A stretch of 64,000 bases of DNA from Sagittula salina (GTDB taxonomy: Bacteria > Pseudomonadota > Alphaproteobacteria > Rhodobacterales > Rhodobacteraceae). Each line of letters begins with the position of its first letter. Positions within the stretch are counted from its first letter, which is position 1. Under the pieces are notes generated by a model. The model was not told the origin of the DNA. It was given only the letters and a program-made list of their open reading frames with translations, and made no database searches. The stretch spans positions 171,571 through 235,570 of the forward strand of contig NZ_JAGISH010000003.1 of NCBI RefSeq assembly GCF_017813235.1, given 5' to 3'. Below, piece after piece: positions 1-7,942 of this stretch. Made by a program: the position numbers and the translations under genes.

Positions 1-3000
1 GTGCGGCGGCGGAGAGATCAGTGTGACCCCTTCCGTCGAGTGCCGCAGCCGTGCGATCAGCTTCGTCACCTTCATGCCGGGCAGCTGGCCGCCCTCGCCG
101 GGCTTCGCGCCCTGCGCGACCTTGATCTCCAGTTCCTCGCAGTGGTTCAGGTACTCCGCGGTGACGCCGAAGCGGCCCGATGCCACCTGCTTGATCTTCG
201 CCGACGGGTTGTCGCCGTTCGGTTCGGGGACAAAGTGCGCCGGATCCTCGCCGCCTTCGCCGCTGTCGGACTTTGCGCCGATGCGGTTCATCGCCACGTT
301 CAGCGTCTTGTGCGCCTCGGGCGACAGCGCGCCCAGCGACATACCCGGCGTGACAAAGCGCTTGCGGATCGAAGTGATGGATTCCACTTCCTCGATCGGG
401 AGCGCCTTGCCCAGCGGCTTGATCGCCAGCAGATCGCGCAGGTGTATCGGCGGGTTAGACTGCATCGCATTGGAATACTGCTTCCACAGCTCATACGATG
501 CCCGGTCGCAGGCTGCCTGCATCAGGTGCATGTTCTGCGCGCCCCATGCGTGGGTTTCACCGGACTTGCGCGCCTTGAAGAAACCGCCGATGGGCAGCAC
601 GTCGCGGCCGGACTTGAAGCCCAGGGCGTGCACTTCCTCCGCCTTCTTCTGGATGCCGTTCACCCCGATCCCCGAAATCCGGGAGATCATGCCAGGGAAG
701 AACTCCGCGCACATGGCGCGGCTCAGGCCGACCGCCTCGAAGTTCAGGCCGCCCCGATAGGAGGAGATGACGGAAATGCCCATCTTCGACATGATCTTCA
801 GCATGCCCTGGTCGATGGCCTCGCGGTATTGCGCCATGGCCTCTGTCAGGTTCATCTCCAAGAGACCGCGCTTGATGCGGTCTGCCAGGCTGTCCTCGGC
901 GAGGTAGGGGTTCACGATGGTCGCGCCCGCGCCGATCAGCACGGCAAAGTAATGCGGATCGACGCATTCCGCCGAGCGCACGTTGATCGAGCAGAAGGTC
1001 CGCAGGCCCTTGCGCGTCAGGTGGCTGTGCACCGCGCTGGTGGCCAGAATCATCGGCATGGCGACGCGCGCCTCGGTAACGTTTTCGTCGGTCAGGACGA
1101 TGTGGCCCGCGCCGGAGGACACGGCCTCTTCCGCCTCGATCCGGATGCGCGCAAGCCCCTCGGACAGCGCGCTCTTGCCGGGGGCAAAGGTGCAGTCGAT
1201 GGTCACGCTGGGGGCGTTGAAGTGCTTCTTCACCTCATCGAACTGAGCATTGCCCACGAAGGGCGTGTCCAGCACGAGGATCTCCGTCTGCGCCGAGCTT
1301 TCATCCAGCACGTTCTTGAGATTGCCGAAACGCGTCTTCAGGCTCATCACGCGGAATTCGCGCAGGGAGTCGATGGGCGGGTTCGTCACCTGGGAGAAGT
1401 TCTGCCGGAAGTAATGCGACAGCGGGCGGTACTGCTTCGACAGCACGGCCGACGGCGTGTCGTCCCCCATGGAGGCCAGCGGTTCCTTGCCGTCCTCTGC
1501 CATGGGCGCCAACACCTCCTCGAGCTGCTCGATGGTAAAGCCCGCGGCGATCTGCCGGCGGCGCAGTTCCGCACCCTCGAACATCGGCGTTTCGGTGATC
1601 TTGGCCAGTTCGTCGTCCAGTTCGTTGATCTTGCCGACCCACTCGCCGAACGGCTGCGCGGCGGCCAGCCGGTCCTTGATCTCCACGTCGTGGTACAGCT
1701 TGCCCTCCGCCATATCGACGGCAATCATCTGGCCCGGTCCAAGCGCGCCCTTTTCGCGCACCGTGCCCTCCTCGACCGGCACCATGCCCGCCTCGGATCC
1801 TGCGATCAGCATCCCGTCGCCGGTGACCACGTAGCGCATGGGGCGCAACCCGTTGCGGTCCAGCCCCCCGCAGACCCAGCGCCCGTCGGTCATCGCCAGC
1901 GCCGCCGGCCCGTCCCACGGCTCCATCACGGAGTTGCAGTACGAATACATGTCGCGCCAGGTCTCGGGCAGTTCCACCGCCTGCTTCGACCACGATTCCG
2001 GGATCAGCATTGTCTTCGCCATCGGGGCCGACCGCCCCGCGCGCACCAGCACCTCGAACACGCCATCCAGTGCAGCCGAATCCGACGATCCGGTGGCGAT
2101 GATCGGTTTGATATCCTCCGCCAGCTCGCCAAAGGTCGAAGAGGCCATGCGGATCTCGTGGCTCTTCATCCAGTTGGTGTTGCCCTTGATCGTGTTGATC
2201 TCGCCGTTGTGCGCCAGCATCCGGAAGGGCTGCGCCAGCCACCACTGCGGGAAGGTGTTGGTCGAATAGCGCTGGTGGTAAATCGCAAAGGCCGATTCAA
2301 ACCGCTCGTCCTGCAGGTCCGGGTAGAATTCGGACACCTGCTCCGCCAGCATCATCCCCTTGTAGATGATCGACCGGCAAGACAGCGACGCGATGTACAG
2401 CTGGCCAACGCCCGCCGCCGCCGCCGCTTTCTCGATGCGGCGCCGGATGACGTAAAGCTCGCGCTCGAATTGCTCCTCGTCGACGCCCTTGGCGTTGGAA
2501 ATCAGGATCTGCTCGATCTCGGGGCGCGTGGCGTTGGCCTTTTCGCCGAGGCAATCGACGTTCACCGGAACGTGGCGCCAGCCGTAGATATAGTAGCCCA
2601 TGCGCAGGACTTCGGTTTCCACGATGGTCCGGCAGGCTTCCTGTGCGCCGAAATCCGTGCGCGGCAGGAACACCTGCCCCACCGCCAGCAGTTCGTCGCG
2701 GCGCGGCGCGTGACCGGTCCGCTCCACCTGATCATAGAAGAAAGCCACTGGAATCTGTACGTGGATTCCCGCGCCGTCGCCGGTCTTGCCGTCGGCATCC
2801 ACCGCGCCCCGGTGCCAGATCGCCTTGAGCGCGGTGATCCCCGCCTCCACGACCTTGCGCGACGGCTTGCCGTCAAGGCTCACCGCAAGACCGACGCCGC
2901 AGGAAGAATGCTCCTCGCTCTCGTGGTAGAGGCCGTTCTCGGCCATCCATTTGCGCTTCGCTTCCTCGGCCCGGACCCATTCTGCATCGTACTTGGTCAT
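1..3000 (-). CDS. gltB: Glutamate synthase (NADPH) large subunit, 3'-truncated by the window edge
   Basis: Transfers the amide of glutamine to 2-oxoglutarate (GOGAT), together with GltD. The frame reads inward from an ATG at 3000 and is still open at base 1, giving 1000 of the usual ~1500 residues. After a short propeptide, Cys34 in SSCGVGL is the expected N-terminal nucleophile of the class II glutaminase domain. The central domain follows, then the start of the FMN-binding synthase domain with MSLGALSPEAH, SDSGEGGEDP and KPGEGGQLPG. The cysteines for the 3Fe-4S cluster would lie beyond the edge. It is transcribed in the same direction as gltD, with one small gene between them. Identity is clear. 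What cannot be seen is the C-terminal third. Confidence 0.97.
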   Translation of the reverse strand, partial: MTKYDAEWVRAEEAKRKWMAENGLYHESEEHSSCGVGLAVSLDGKPSRKVVEAGITALKAIWHRGAVDADGKTGDGAGIHVQIPVAFFYDQVERTGHAPRRDELLAVGQVFLPRTDFGAQEACRTIVETEVLRMGYYIYGWRHVPVNVDCLGEKANATRPEIEQILISNAKGVDEEQFERELYVIRRRIEKAAAAAGVGQLYIASLSCRSIIYKGMMLAEQVSEFYPDLQDERFESAFAIYHQRYSTNTFPQWWLAQPFRMLAHNGEINTIKGNTNWMKSHEIRMASSTFGELAEDIKPIIATGSSDSAALDGVFEVLVRAGRSAPMAKTMLIPESWSKQAVELPETWRDMYSYCNSVMEPWDGPAALAMTDGRWVCGGLDRNGLRPMRYVVTGDGMLIAGSEAGMVPVEEGTVREKGALGPGQMIAVDMAEGKLYHDVEIKDRLAAAQPFGEWVGKINELDDELAKITETPMFEGAELRRRQIAAGFTIEQLEEVLAPMAEDGKEPLASMGDDTPSAVLSKQYRPLSHYFRQNFSQVTNPPIDSLREFRVMSLKTRFGNLKNVLDESSAQTEILVLDTPFVGNAQFDEVKKHFNAPSVTIDCTFAPGKSALSEGLARIRIEAEEAVSSGAGHIVLTDENVTEARVAMPMILATSAVHSHLTRKGLRTFCSINVRSAECVDPHYFAVLIGAGATIVNPYLAEDSLADRIKRGLLEMNLTEAMAQYREAIDQGMLKIMSKMGISVISSYRGGLNFEAVGLSRAMCAEFFPGMISRISGIGVNGIQKKAEEVHALGFKSGRDVLPIGGFFKARKSGETHAWGAQNMHLMQAACDRASYELWKQYSNAMQSNPPIHLRDLLAIKPLGKALPIEEVESITSIRKRFVTPGMSLGALSPEAHKTLNVAMNRIGAKSDSGEGGEDPAHFVPEPNGDNPSAKIKQVASGRFGVTAEYLNHCEELEIKVAQGAKPGEGGQLPGMKVTKLIARLRHSTEGVTLISPPPH

Positions 3001-3094
3001 GGCTTCCGCCCTCCGTTCATGGCCACGCATGGCCGTCTCAGTCGTTCAAGGGTCTTGCGACCCGATTCACCGGACCCGATCCGAAGCCCCTGCC

Positions 3095-3144
3095 TCTTCT
3101 CGGTCCAAATACTCCGGGGGTCCGGGGGCTTGCCCCCGGCGCAG
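3095..3144 (+). repeat. Copy 1 of a dispersed GC-rich intergenic element with a perfect hairpin
   Basis: The pattern TCTTCTCGGTCCAAATACT, then a G-run, then CCGGGGGCTTGCCCCCGG (3122-3139, 8-bp stem) recurs in several gaps of this window. Here it lies between gltB and the upstream hypothetical gene. The hairpin could act as a terminator or mRNA stabiliser, although no T-tract follows it. Confidence 0.7.
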
Positions 3145-3149
3145 CCCCG

Positions 3150-3851
3150 TCAGCGCATCGCGCTCATCAGCACGCCGCAGCCGTACTTCGGCGTCACCGT
3201 CAGGAACCCCTCCTCGCCCGGCTCCACGAACTCGCGCGGGGTCCTGTCGAAGGAGGTCGAAACGCCCTCCACCACCGAGGTCCCCTTGCCGGAGAAGAAC
3301 CGGTGCCACCGCTCCGAGACGTATTCCGCTCCGGTGTAAGTTTCGATCAGAGTCCCGTCCACCTCGTCGGTGAAGGCCACCTCGAAGACGGTGCGGTGCA
3401 GGACCTCGCCCGCCACCAGCACGCCGCGCTGCACGATCCGGTCCCAGCCCGTCGCGCGCACCAGCCGCCCGTTCGGCCAGCGCTCGACGAAATCGAACGG
3501 ATGCTCGCCCCTGGCCAGCAGCGCCGAAACGTCAAGCGGCGCATCCGCCGGCCTCACCGTCTCCGTTACCGCGCCATCGGGCAGGCTGACAGAGGACAGC
3601 CACTGCGCCTCCGCGTCGATCCGGCTCAGAAAGTTCGGCCCGCCCTCGGTATAGACAATACGGAAACGATCACCGCCGGTGTCGGCACAGGTATAGTGAT
3701 GCTCCACCCGGCATTCGTTCAGCTGCGCGGTCAGATGCGCCTCGCAGCCCTCGGGCGGGACGAATGTCCGCTCTCCGGCCACCACGGGCATCGCGAAGCA
3801 GAGCGCGCAAAGCCCCCCTGCACCGATCCCCTGTCGCAGCCGTTCTGACAT
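3150..3851 (-). CDS. Secreted hypothetical protein between gltD and gltB
   Basis: 233 residues with an N-terminal signal-peptide pattern: basic start, hydrophobic stretch GGLCALCFAMPVVAG and cleavage near residue 25. The mature part is acidic with scattered cysteines (for example near EGCEAH, NECRVE and YTCADT), which suggests a periplasmic fold with disulfides. No catalytic motif is recognised. It sits between gltD and gltB on the same strand, so it may be co-transcribed with gltB. A palindrome lies just upstream (3872-3890). No specific function can be given. Confidence 0.8.
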   Translation of the reverse strand: MSERLRQGIGAGGLCALCFAMPVVAGERTFVPPEGCEAHLTAQLNECRVEHHYTCADTGGDRFRIVYTEGGPNFLSRIDAEAQWLSSVSLPDGAVTETVRPADAPLDVSALLARGEHPFDFVERWPNGRLVRATGWDRIVQRGVLVAGEVLHRTVFEVAFTDEVDGTLIETYTGAEYVSERWHRFFSGKGTSVVEGVSTSFDRTPREFVEPGEEGFLTVTPKYGCGVLMSAMR

Positions 3852-3871
3852 TCTTCACCTCTCCCGATCAC

Positions 3872-3890
3872 AAGTCAGCACTGCTGACTT
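3872..3890. promoter_or_regulatory. Perfect 8-bp inverted repeat, glt operator-like site A
   Basis: AAGTCAGCACTGCTGACTT is a perfect inverted repeat (AAGTCAGC, 3-bp spacer, GCTGACTT). It starts 21 bases upstream of the secreted hypothetical gene that precedes gltB. A closely related sequence (15 of 19 positions) lies upstream of gltD at 5492-5510. The placement suggests an operator, but the regulator is unknown. Confidence 0.5.
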
Positions 3891-3979
3891 TCACTGCTGT
3901 CTGCAGGGTCACCCCGCGCACATCGTGTATGCATGGGTCGTGCATCCCCCCGATTCCGCCGCTGGATCGGGGGCTGCGC

Positions 3980-5419
3980 TCACTCCGCCGCCACGGCGGC
4001 CTTCGCGTTCAGGTCACCCAGCAGGGCCTCCGCACAGTCGCGCCCATCACGGATTGCCCAGACCACGAGGCTCGCGCCCCGCACGATGTCGCCGATGGCA
4101 TAGACTCCCGGCAGCGCGGTCCGGCCGGAGGTGAACTCCGCCTTTACAGTACCCCAGCGCGTCACTTCCAGATCCTCGGCCCCCCAGAGCGTCGGCAGTG
4201 CCTCCGGCTCGAAGCCGAGGGCTTTCACCACCAGATCGGCGGGCTCGTCGTAATCCGACCCCTCGATGATCTCGGGACGCTGGCGCCCGGAGGCATCCGG
4301 CGCGCCAAGCCGCATCTTCTGGACTGTGACACCCGTCACGACATCGCCGCCCTTGAACCCCACCGGCGCGGTCAGCCATTCAAAGACCACGCCCTCCTCC
4401 TCGGCGTTCTGCACCTCGCGCTGCGATCCGGGCATGTTGGCCCGGTCGCGGCGGTAAAGGCACTTCACCGATTCAGCGCCCTGCCGGATCGCCGTACGCA
4501 CGCAGTCCATCGCGGTATCGCCGCCGCCGATGACGACGACCTTTTTGCCCGCCGCGTTCAGCGTGCCGTCCTCGAAAGCTTCGACCGTGTCGCCGAAGTT
4601 CGCTGCCTTGTTGGAGGCGGTCAGGTAGTCCAGCGCCTTCACGATGCCCTTGGCGCCCGCGCCCGGACCGGCCAGGTCACGTGACTTGTAGACCCCGGTG
4701 GCGATGATGACCGCGTCATGTTGCGCCCGGATCTCGTCGAACGACAGATCCTTGCCCACGTTGCAGTTCATCACAAAACGCACGCCGCCCTGCTCCAGCT
4801 GCTCGACCCGGCGCATCACCACGTCCTTCTCCAGCTTGAAGCCGGGAATACCATAGGTCAGCAGCCCGCCGGCACGGTCGTAGCGGTCGTATACCGTCAC
4901 CTGCAGGCCCGCGCGGCGCAGCATGTCCGCCGCCGCGAGACCGCCGGGACCCGCACCGATTATGCCCACCGTTTCCTGGCGCTCAAGCGCCGGGGTCGGC
5001 GGCTTCACCCAGCCTTTTTCCCACGCGGTGTCGGTAATGTACTTCTCGACCGACCCGATGGTCACCGTGCCATGGCCCGACTGTTCGATGACGCAGTTGC
5101 CTTCGCACAGCCGGTCCTGCGGGCAGATGCGGCCGCAGATCTCAGGGAAGGTATTGGTGGCCTGGCTGATCTGGTAGGCCTCTTCCAGCCGCCCGGTTGC
5201 GGTCAGGCGCAGCCAGTCAGGGATGTTGTTGTGCAGTGGGCAATGGCTCTGGCAGTAAGGTACGCCGCATTGCGAACACCGCGCCGACTGCTCCCGCGCC
5301 TTGGCGTCGGCGAACTCGGCGTAAATTTCATCGAAATCCTTGTTGCGGACAGTGGCCTCACGCTTCTCGGGCATCTCTCGCGCGGTGGTGACGAATTTCA
5401 ACATCGGCTGCTTTGCCAT
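3980..5419 (-). CDS. gltD: Glutamate synthase (NADPH) small subunit
   Basis: Supplies electrons from NADPH to GltB through FAD and iron-sulfur clusters. The 479 residues match the family length. The N-terminal domain has two cysteine sets, Cys48/51/56/60 and Cys95/99/105/109, which are the ligands of the [4Fe-4S] clusters. The FAD-binding motif GAGPGG is near residue 155, and the NADPH-binding motif VIGGGDTAMD is near 290. The C-terminal GVYAIGDIVRG closes the FAD site. The start MAKQPMLKF fits homologues. The upstream region carries operator-like site B. Expected to work with gltB 1 kb downstream. Confidence 0.97.
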   Translation of the reverse strand: MAKQPMLKFVTTAREMPEKREATVRNKDFDEIYAEFADAKAREQSARCSQCGVPYCQSHCPLHNNIPDWLRLTATGRLEEAYQISQATNTFPEICGRICPQDRLCEGNCVIEQSGHGTVTIGSVEKYITDTAWEKGWVKPPTPALERQETVGIIGAGPGGLAAADMLRRAGLQVTVYDRYDRAGGLLTYGIPGFKLEKDVVMRRVEQLEQGGVRFVMNCNVGKDLSFDEIRAQHDAVIIATGVYKSRDLAGPGAGAKGIVKALDYLTASNKAANFGDTVEAFEDGTLNAAGKKVVVIGGGDTAMDCVRTAIRQGAESVKCLYRRDRANMPGSQREVQNAEEEGVVFEWLTAPVGFKGGDVVTGVTVQKMRLGAPDASGRQRPEIIEGSDYDEPADLVVKALGFEPEALPTLWGAEDLEVTRWGTVKAEFTSGRTALPGVYAIGDIVRGASLVVWAIRDGRDCAEALLGDLNAKAAVAAE

Positions 5420-5491
5420 GTGACGCGGACCTTCTTCAAAATGGGACTTCAGGTGTTTCGCGCCTCTTTATCCGAGCTCGCAGTCGAAGAA

Positions 5492-5510
5492 AAGTCAGAA
5501 GAGCTGACCT
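5492..5510. promoter_or_regulatory. Imperfect palindrome upstream of gltD, glt operator-like site B
   Basis: AAGTCAGAAGAGCTGACCT lies about 75 bases upstream of the gltD start. It matches site A (3872-3890) at 15 of 19 positions, including both half-sites GTCAG and CTGAC with the same spacing. Two copies flanking the glt genes and absent elsewhere in the gaps I read suggest a shared regulator. Confidence 0.45.
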
Positions 5511-5539
5511 AAATACAGGATTTTCAGGAGCCTTCTACA

Positions 5540-5553
5540 GAATTCGGCACGAG
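5540..5553 (+). other. 14-bp exact match to a cDNA-library EcoRI adaptor
   Basis: GAATTCGGCACGAG is identical to the EcoRI adaptor junction long seen as a contaminant of phage-lambda cDNA libraries. It lies in the gap between gltD and uppP, with normal-looking sequence on both sides. It may be chance or an assembly/cloning artefact. Confidence 0.4.
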
Positions 5554-5564
5554 CGGTGCATTTT

Positions 5565-5583
5565 TAGGTCCGACCCGGACCTA
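5565..5583. promoter_or_regulatory. Perfect 8-bp inverted repeat in the gltD/uppP divergent region
   Basis: TAGGTCCGACCCGGACCTA is an 8-bp inverted repeat with a 3-base centre, 68 bases before the uppP start. A second, shorter one (ACAGGT and ACCTGC around CTTTAT) follows near 5609-5626. These could be operators or mRNA hairpins for uppP or gltD; nothing identifies the binding protein. Confidence 0.4.
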
Positions 5584-5650
5584 TCATCACTCTTTTCATC
5601 ACAAAACAGGTCTTTATACCTGCGCGCAAAGACCCTCCCAGGATACCCTC

Positions 5651-6454
5651 ATGCCGCTCCTCCAGCTAATGATTCTCGCCCTGATCCAGGGAATCACGGA
5701 ATTCCTCCCCGTTTCCTCTTCGGGCCACCTGATCCTTCTGCCCCAGCTGACCGGGATGCAGGACCAAGGCCAGGCCATCGACATCGCGGTGCACGTGGGC
5801 ACGCTCGGCGCGGTCATGCTCTATTTCTGGGGCGACGTGCGCGTCGCAGCCATGGGTGTGCCGCGCATGATCACGGGACGCATCGATACGCCCGGATCGC
5901 GGCTTGCCTTTCTGCTGCTGATCGCCACCATTCCGGTAATCCTCCTTGGTCTGGTGCTGAAAGTGACGGGAATCGCGGACATGATGCGCTCTACCGCCGT
6001 GATCGGCTGGACAATGCTGATCTTCGGCATTGTCCTCTGGTGGGCCGACAAGACCGGCCCCGAGGAAAAGGTCGATACTGACTGGACCCGGCTCGATGCG
6101 CTGAAGATGGGCCTCTGGCAGGCCGTGGCCCTGATCCCCGGCACCTCGCGCTCGGGCATCACCATCACGGCGGGCCGCTTCATGGGGTACACCCGCCACG
6201 ACGCGGCCAAGCTTTCGATGCTGATGTCGATCCCGACGATCCTCGCCTCCGGCGGCCTTCTGATGATTGACGTGATCGGCAACACGACCCCCGGTCTCTG
6301 GCGTGACGCGGCGATCGGCGCCACCTTCGCCTTTGTCGCGGCGCTTGCGGCCCTGACCCTGATGATGCGCCTTTTGCGCTCGGTCAGCTTCACGCCCTAC
6401 GTGATCTATCGCGTGATCCTCGGCGTCATCCTGCTGGCCGTGGCCTACGGCTGA
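5651..6454 (+). CDS. uppP: Undecaprenyl-diphosphatase (BacA/UppP family)
   Basis: Dephosphorylates undecaprenyl diphosphate in the inner membrane so the lipid carrier can be reused for peptidoglycan and surface polysaccharide synthesis. It has 267 residues, as is usual. The two family motifs are present: QGITEFLPVSSSGH near residues 14-27 (catalytic Glu and Ser) and PGTSRSG near 165-171 (catalytic Arg). Multiple hydrophobic segments fit the eight-helix fold. The start MPLLQLMILALIQG is standard. It is transcribed alone, divergent from gltD, with inverted repeats upstream. Confidence 0.96.
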   Translation: MPLLQLMILALIQGITEFLPVSSSGHLILLPQLTGMQDQGQAIDIAVHVGTLGAVMLYFWGDVRVAAMGVPRMITGRIDTPGSRLAFLLLIATIPVILLGLVLKVTGIADMMRSTAVIGWTMLIFGIVLWWADKTGPEEKVDTDWTRLDALKMGLWQAVALIPGTSRSGITITAGRFMGYTRHDAAKLSMLMSIPTILASGGLLMIDVIGNTTPGLWRDAAIGATFAFVAALAALTLMMRLLRSVSFTPYVIYRVILGVILLAVAYG

Positions 6455-6534
6455 CCCGCAGGGGACGTGCTTTTTGCCATGCAAATACTTTCGGGCGCGC
6501 GAGCGCGGGACACTCGCAGGCCGCGACGCGGCCC

Positions 6535-7005
6535 TCACTCCCGGTGATATGGCGCCCCACCAAGGATAGAGGCCGCGCGATAAAGCTGCTCTGCCAGCAT
6601 CACCCGAACCAGCATGTGGGGCCAGACCATCTTGCCGAAACTCAGTGCGAAATCCGCCTCCCCACGCAGGACCGGGTCGATCCCGTCCGCCCCGCCGATG
6701 ACAAAGGCCACATCGGAACAGCCCGTGTCGCGCCAGCGCGCCAGCTCCCCGGCAAACTCGGGCGAGGTCATCACCCGCCCCCGCTCATCAAGTGTGCAAA
6801 GCTTTGCGCCAGAGGGCAGCGCCTTGCGCAAAAGCGCTGCCTCCGCTGCCATGCCGCCACCCTTGCGGTCCTCGACTTCAATGACCGAGACCGGACCCAG
6901 CCCCATGCCGCGCCCGGTCTTGCCGAAACGATCGATATAGTCGGACACAAGGTCGCGCTCCGGGCCGGCCCGAAGCCGGCCCACGACGCATAAATGGACC
7001 CTCAC
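6535..7005 (-). CDS. rlmH: 23S rRNA (pseudouridine1915-N3)-methyltransferase
   Basis: SPOUT-family methyltransferase that methylates pseudouridine 1915 of 23S rRNA on the assembled ribosome. Starting at the GTG at 7005 gives 156 residues, the normal length; longer readings only add sequence overlapping rsfS. The SAM-binding knot region is visible as FVIGGADGI and LSFGKMVWPHMLVRVMLAEQ, ending in PYHRE, the usual C-terminus. The start is 7 bases after the rsfS stop, so the two are co-translated in the common rsfS-rlmH order. Confidence 0.95.
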   Translation of the reverse strand: MRVHLCVVGRLRAGPERDLVSDYIDRFGKTGRGMGLGPVSVIEVEDRKGGGMAAEAALLRKALPSGAKLCTLDERGRVMTSPEFAGELARWRDTGCSDVAFVIGGADGIDPVLRGEADFALSFGKMVWPHMLVRVMLAEQLYRAASILGGAPYHRE

Positions 7006-7012
7006 CCTGCGA

Positions 7013-7441
7013 TCAGGCCGTGGCCTGCGCGGGCATCCACATCTTCTCGAGCTGGTAGAACTCGCGGACTTCGGGACGGAACAGATGCACGACGACATCG
7101 CCTGCGTCGAGCAATACCCAGTCACCGGTGTCCTTGCCTTCCATCTTGGCAAAGATGGAAAAGCGCGCCTTCAGCTCCTCGGAAAGCTTTTCCGACATGG
7201 CCGCCACCTGCCGCGAGGAGCGACCGGAAGCGATCACCATGAAATCGCAAACAGAGGTCTTGCCGCGCAGATCGACCTGCACGACGTCATCGGCCTTGTT
7301 GTCATCGAGAATCGAGAGGACCGCATCGCGAAGCTCTTCGCTGGTGTAGTCCGTATGGGCAGCGACCGTCATCGGCTGGCCCGGTGCAGCGGCTGCGGCC
7401 GCAGAGTGCGTGGCAGACAGGACATCGTCCTCCTTGTGCAT
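7013..7441 (-). CDS. rsfS: Ribosomal silencing factor RsfS
   Basis: Binds L14 on the 50S subunit and blocks subunit joining when nutrients are short. 142 residues; the conserved core starts near residue 34 (SEELRDAVLSILDDNKADDV) and includes VCDFMVIASGRSSRQVAA, GDWVLLDAGDVVVHLF and REFYQLEKMW. The Ala-rich 24-residue N-terminus is longer than in most members, so a start at Met24 (MTVAAHTDY) is possible. It directly precedes rlmH. Confidence 0.94.
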   Translation of the reverse strand: MHKEDDVLSATHSAAAAAAPGQPMTVAAHTDYTSEELRDAVLSILDDNKADDVVQVDLRGKTSVCDFMVIASGRSSRQVAAMSEKLSEELKARFSIFAKMEGKDTGDWVLLDAGDVVVHLFRPEVREFYQLEKMWMPAQATA

Positions 7442-7647
7442 GGCGCGCCTGTGACACGCCCCGGCGCCGGGCTGTCTTTATATAGCACGCGAATCGTGAA
7501 TTTCCAATGTCACCGTCAATCGGGACTGGGCCGAAACGCCCCCTATGCCGATTCCTGCCGCAGATGCAAGGGAGCCGTACCGGAACCGGCGCGATGCCCC
7601 GCCCCCCGATTACACGCCCTGCAGACCGCCGTCAGACACGCCCGTCC

Positions 7648-7938
7648 TCACGCGACGCCCGCCACCAGCCAGAGAACGTACCCCATCCACACAAGACCCA
7701 GGGCCCAGACGCCCTTGACGATCCAGCCTGTCCGGCGGTGAAGCCCGGCGTAAACAGCCAGCTCGTCGGTTTGCGGGTCCTTCGGCGGCGCATAGTCCGG
7801 TGCCTCGCCCAGGGCGCGCTGCGAAACCGTCGACAGATTGCGAACCGCGCGCCGGATCTTTGACCGCCGCCATCCGCTGGCCAGTGTTATCGCAAAGACA
7901 AAGACCATGGCCAGCGACCATTCCGCACTCATGCCCAT
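7648..7938 (-). CDS. Small two-helix membrane protein, unknown function
   Basis: 96 residues from the ATG at 7938; upstream in-frame sequence overlaps the preceding gene and was excluded. Hydrophobic segments lie near the N-terminus (SLAMVFVFAITLASGW) and C-terminus (GVWALGLVWMGYVLWLV), with a charged region between. It starts 4 bases after the glycosyltransferase stop, so it is probably in the same transcript. I do not recognise the family. Confidence 0.65.
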   Translation of the reverse strand: MGMSAEWSLAMVFVFAITLASGWRRSKIRRAVRNLSTVSQRALGEAPDYAPPKDPQTDELAVYAGLHRRTGWIVKGVWALGLVWMGYVLWLVAGVA

Positions 7939-7942
7939 TGCT

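Noticed and set aside
1..3339. A 1112-codon open frame on the plus strand opposite gltB
   Set aside because: It is an antisense shadow caused by high GC; the minus-strand frame has all GltB motifs and runs the full length.
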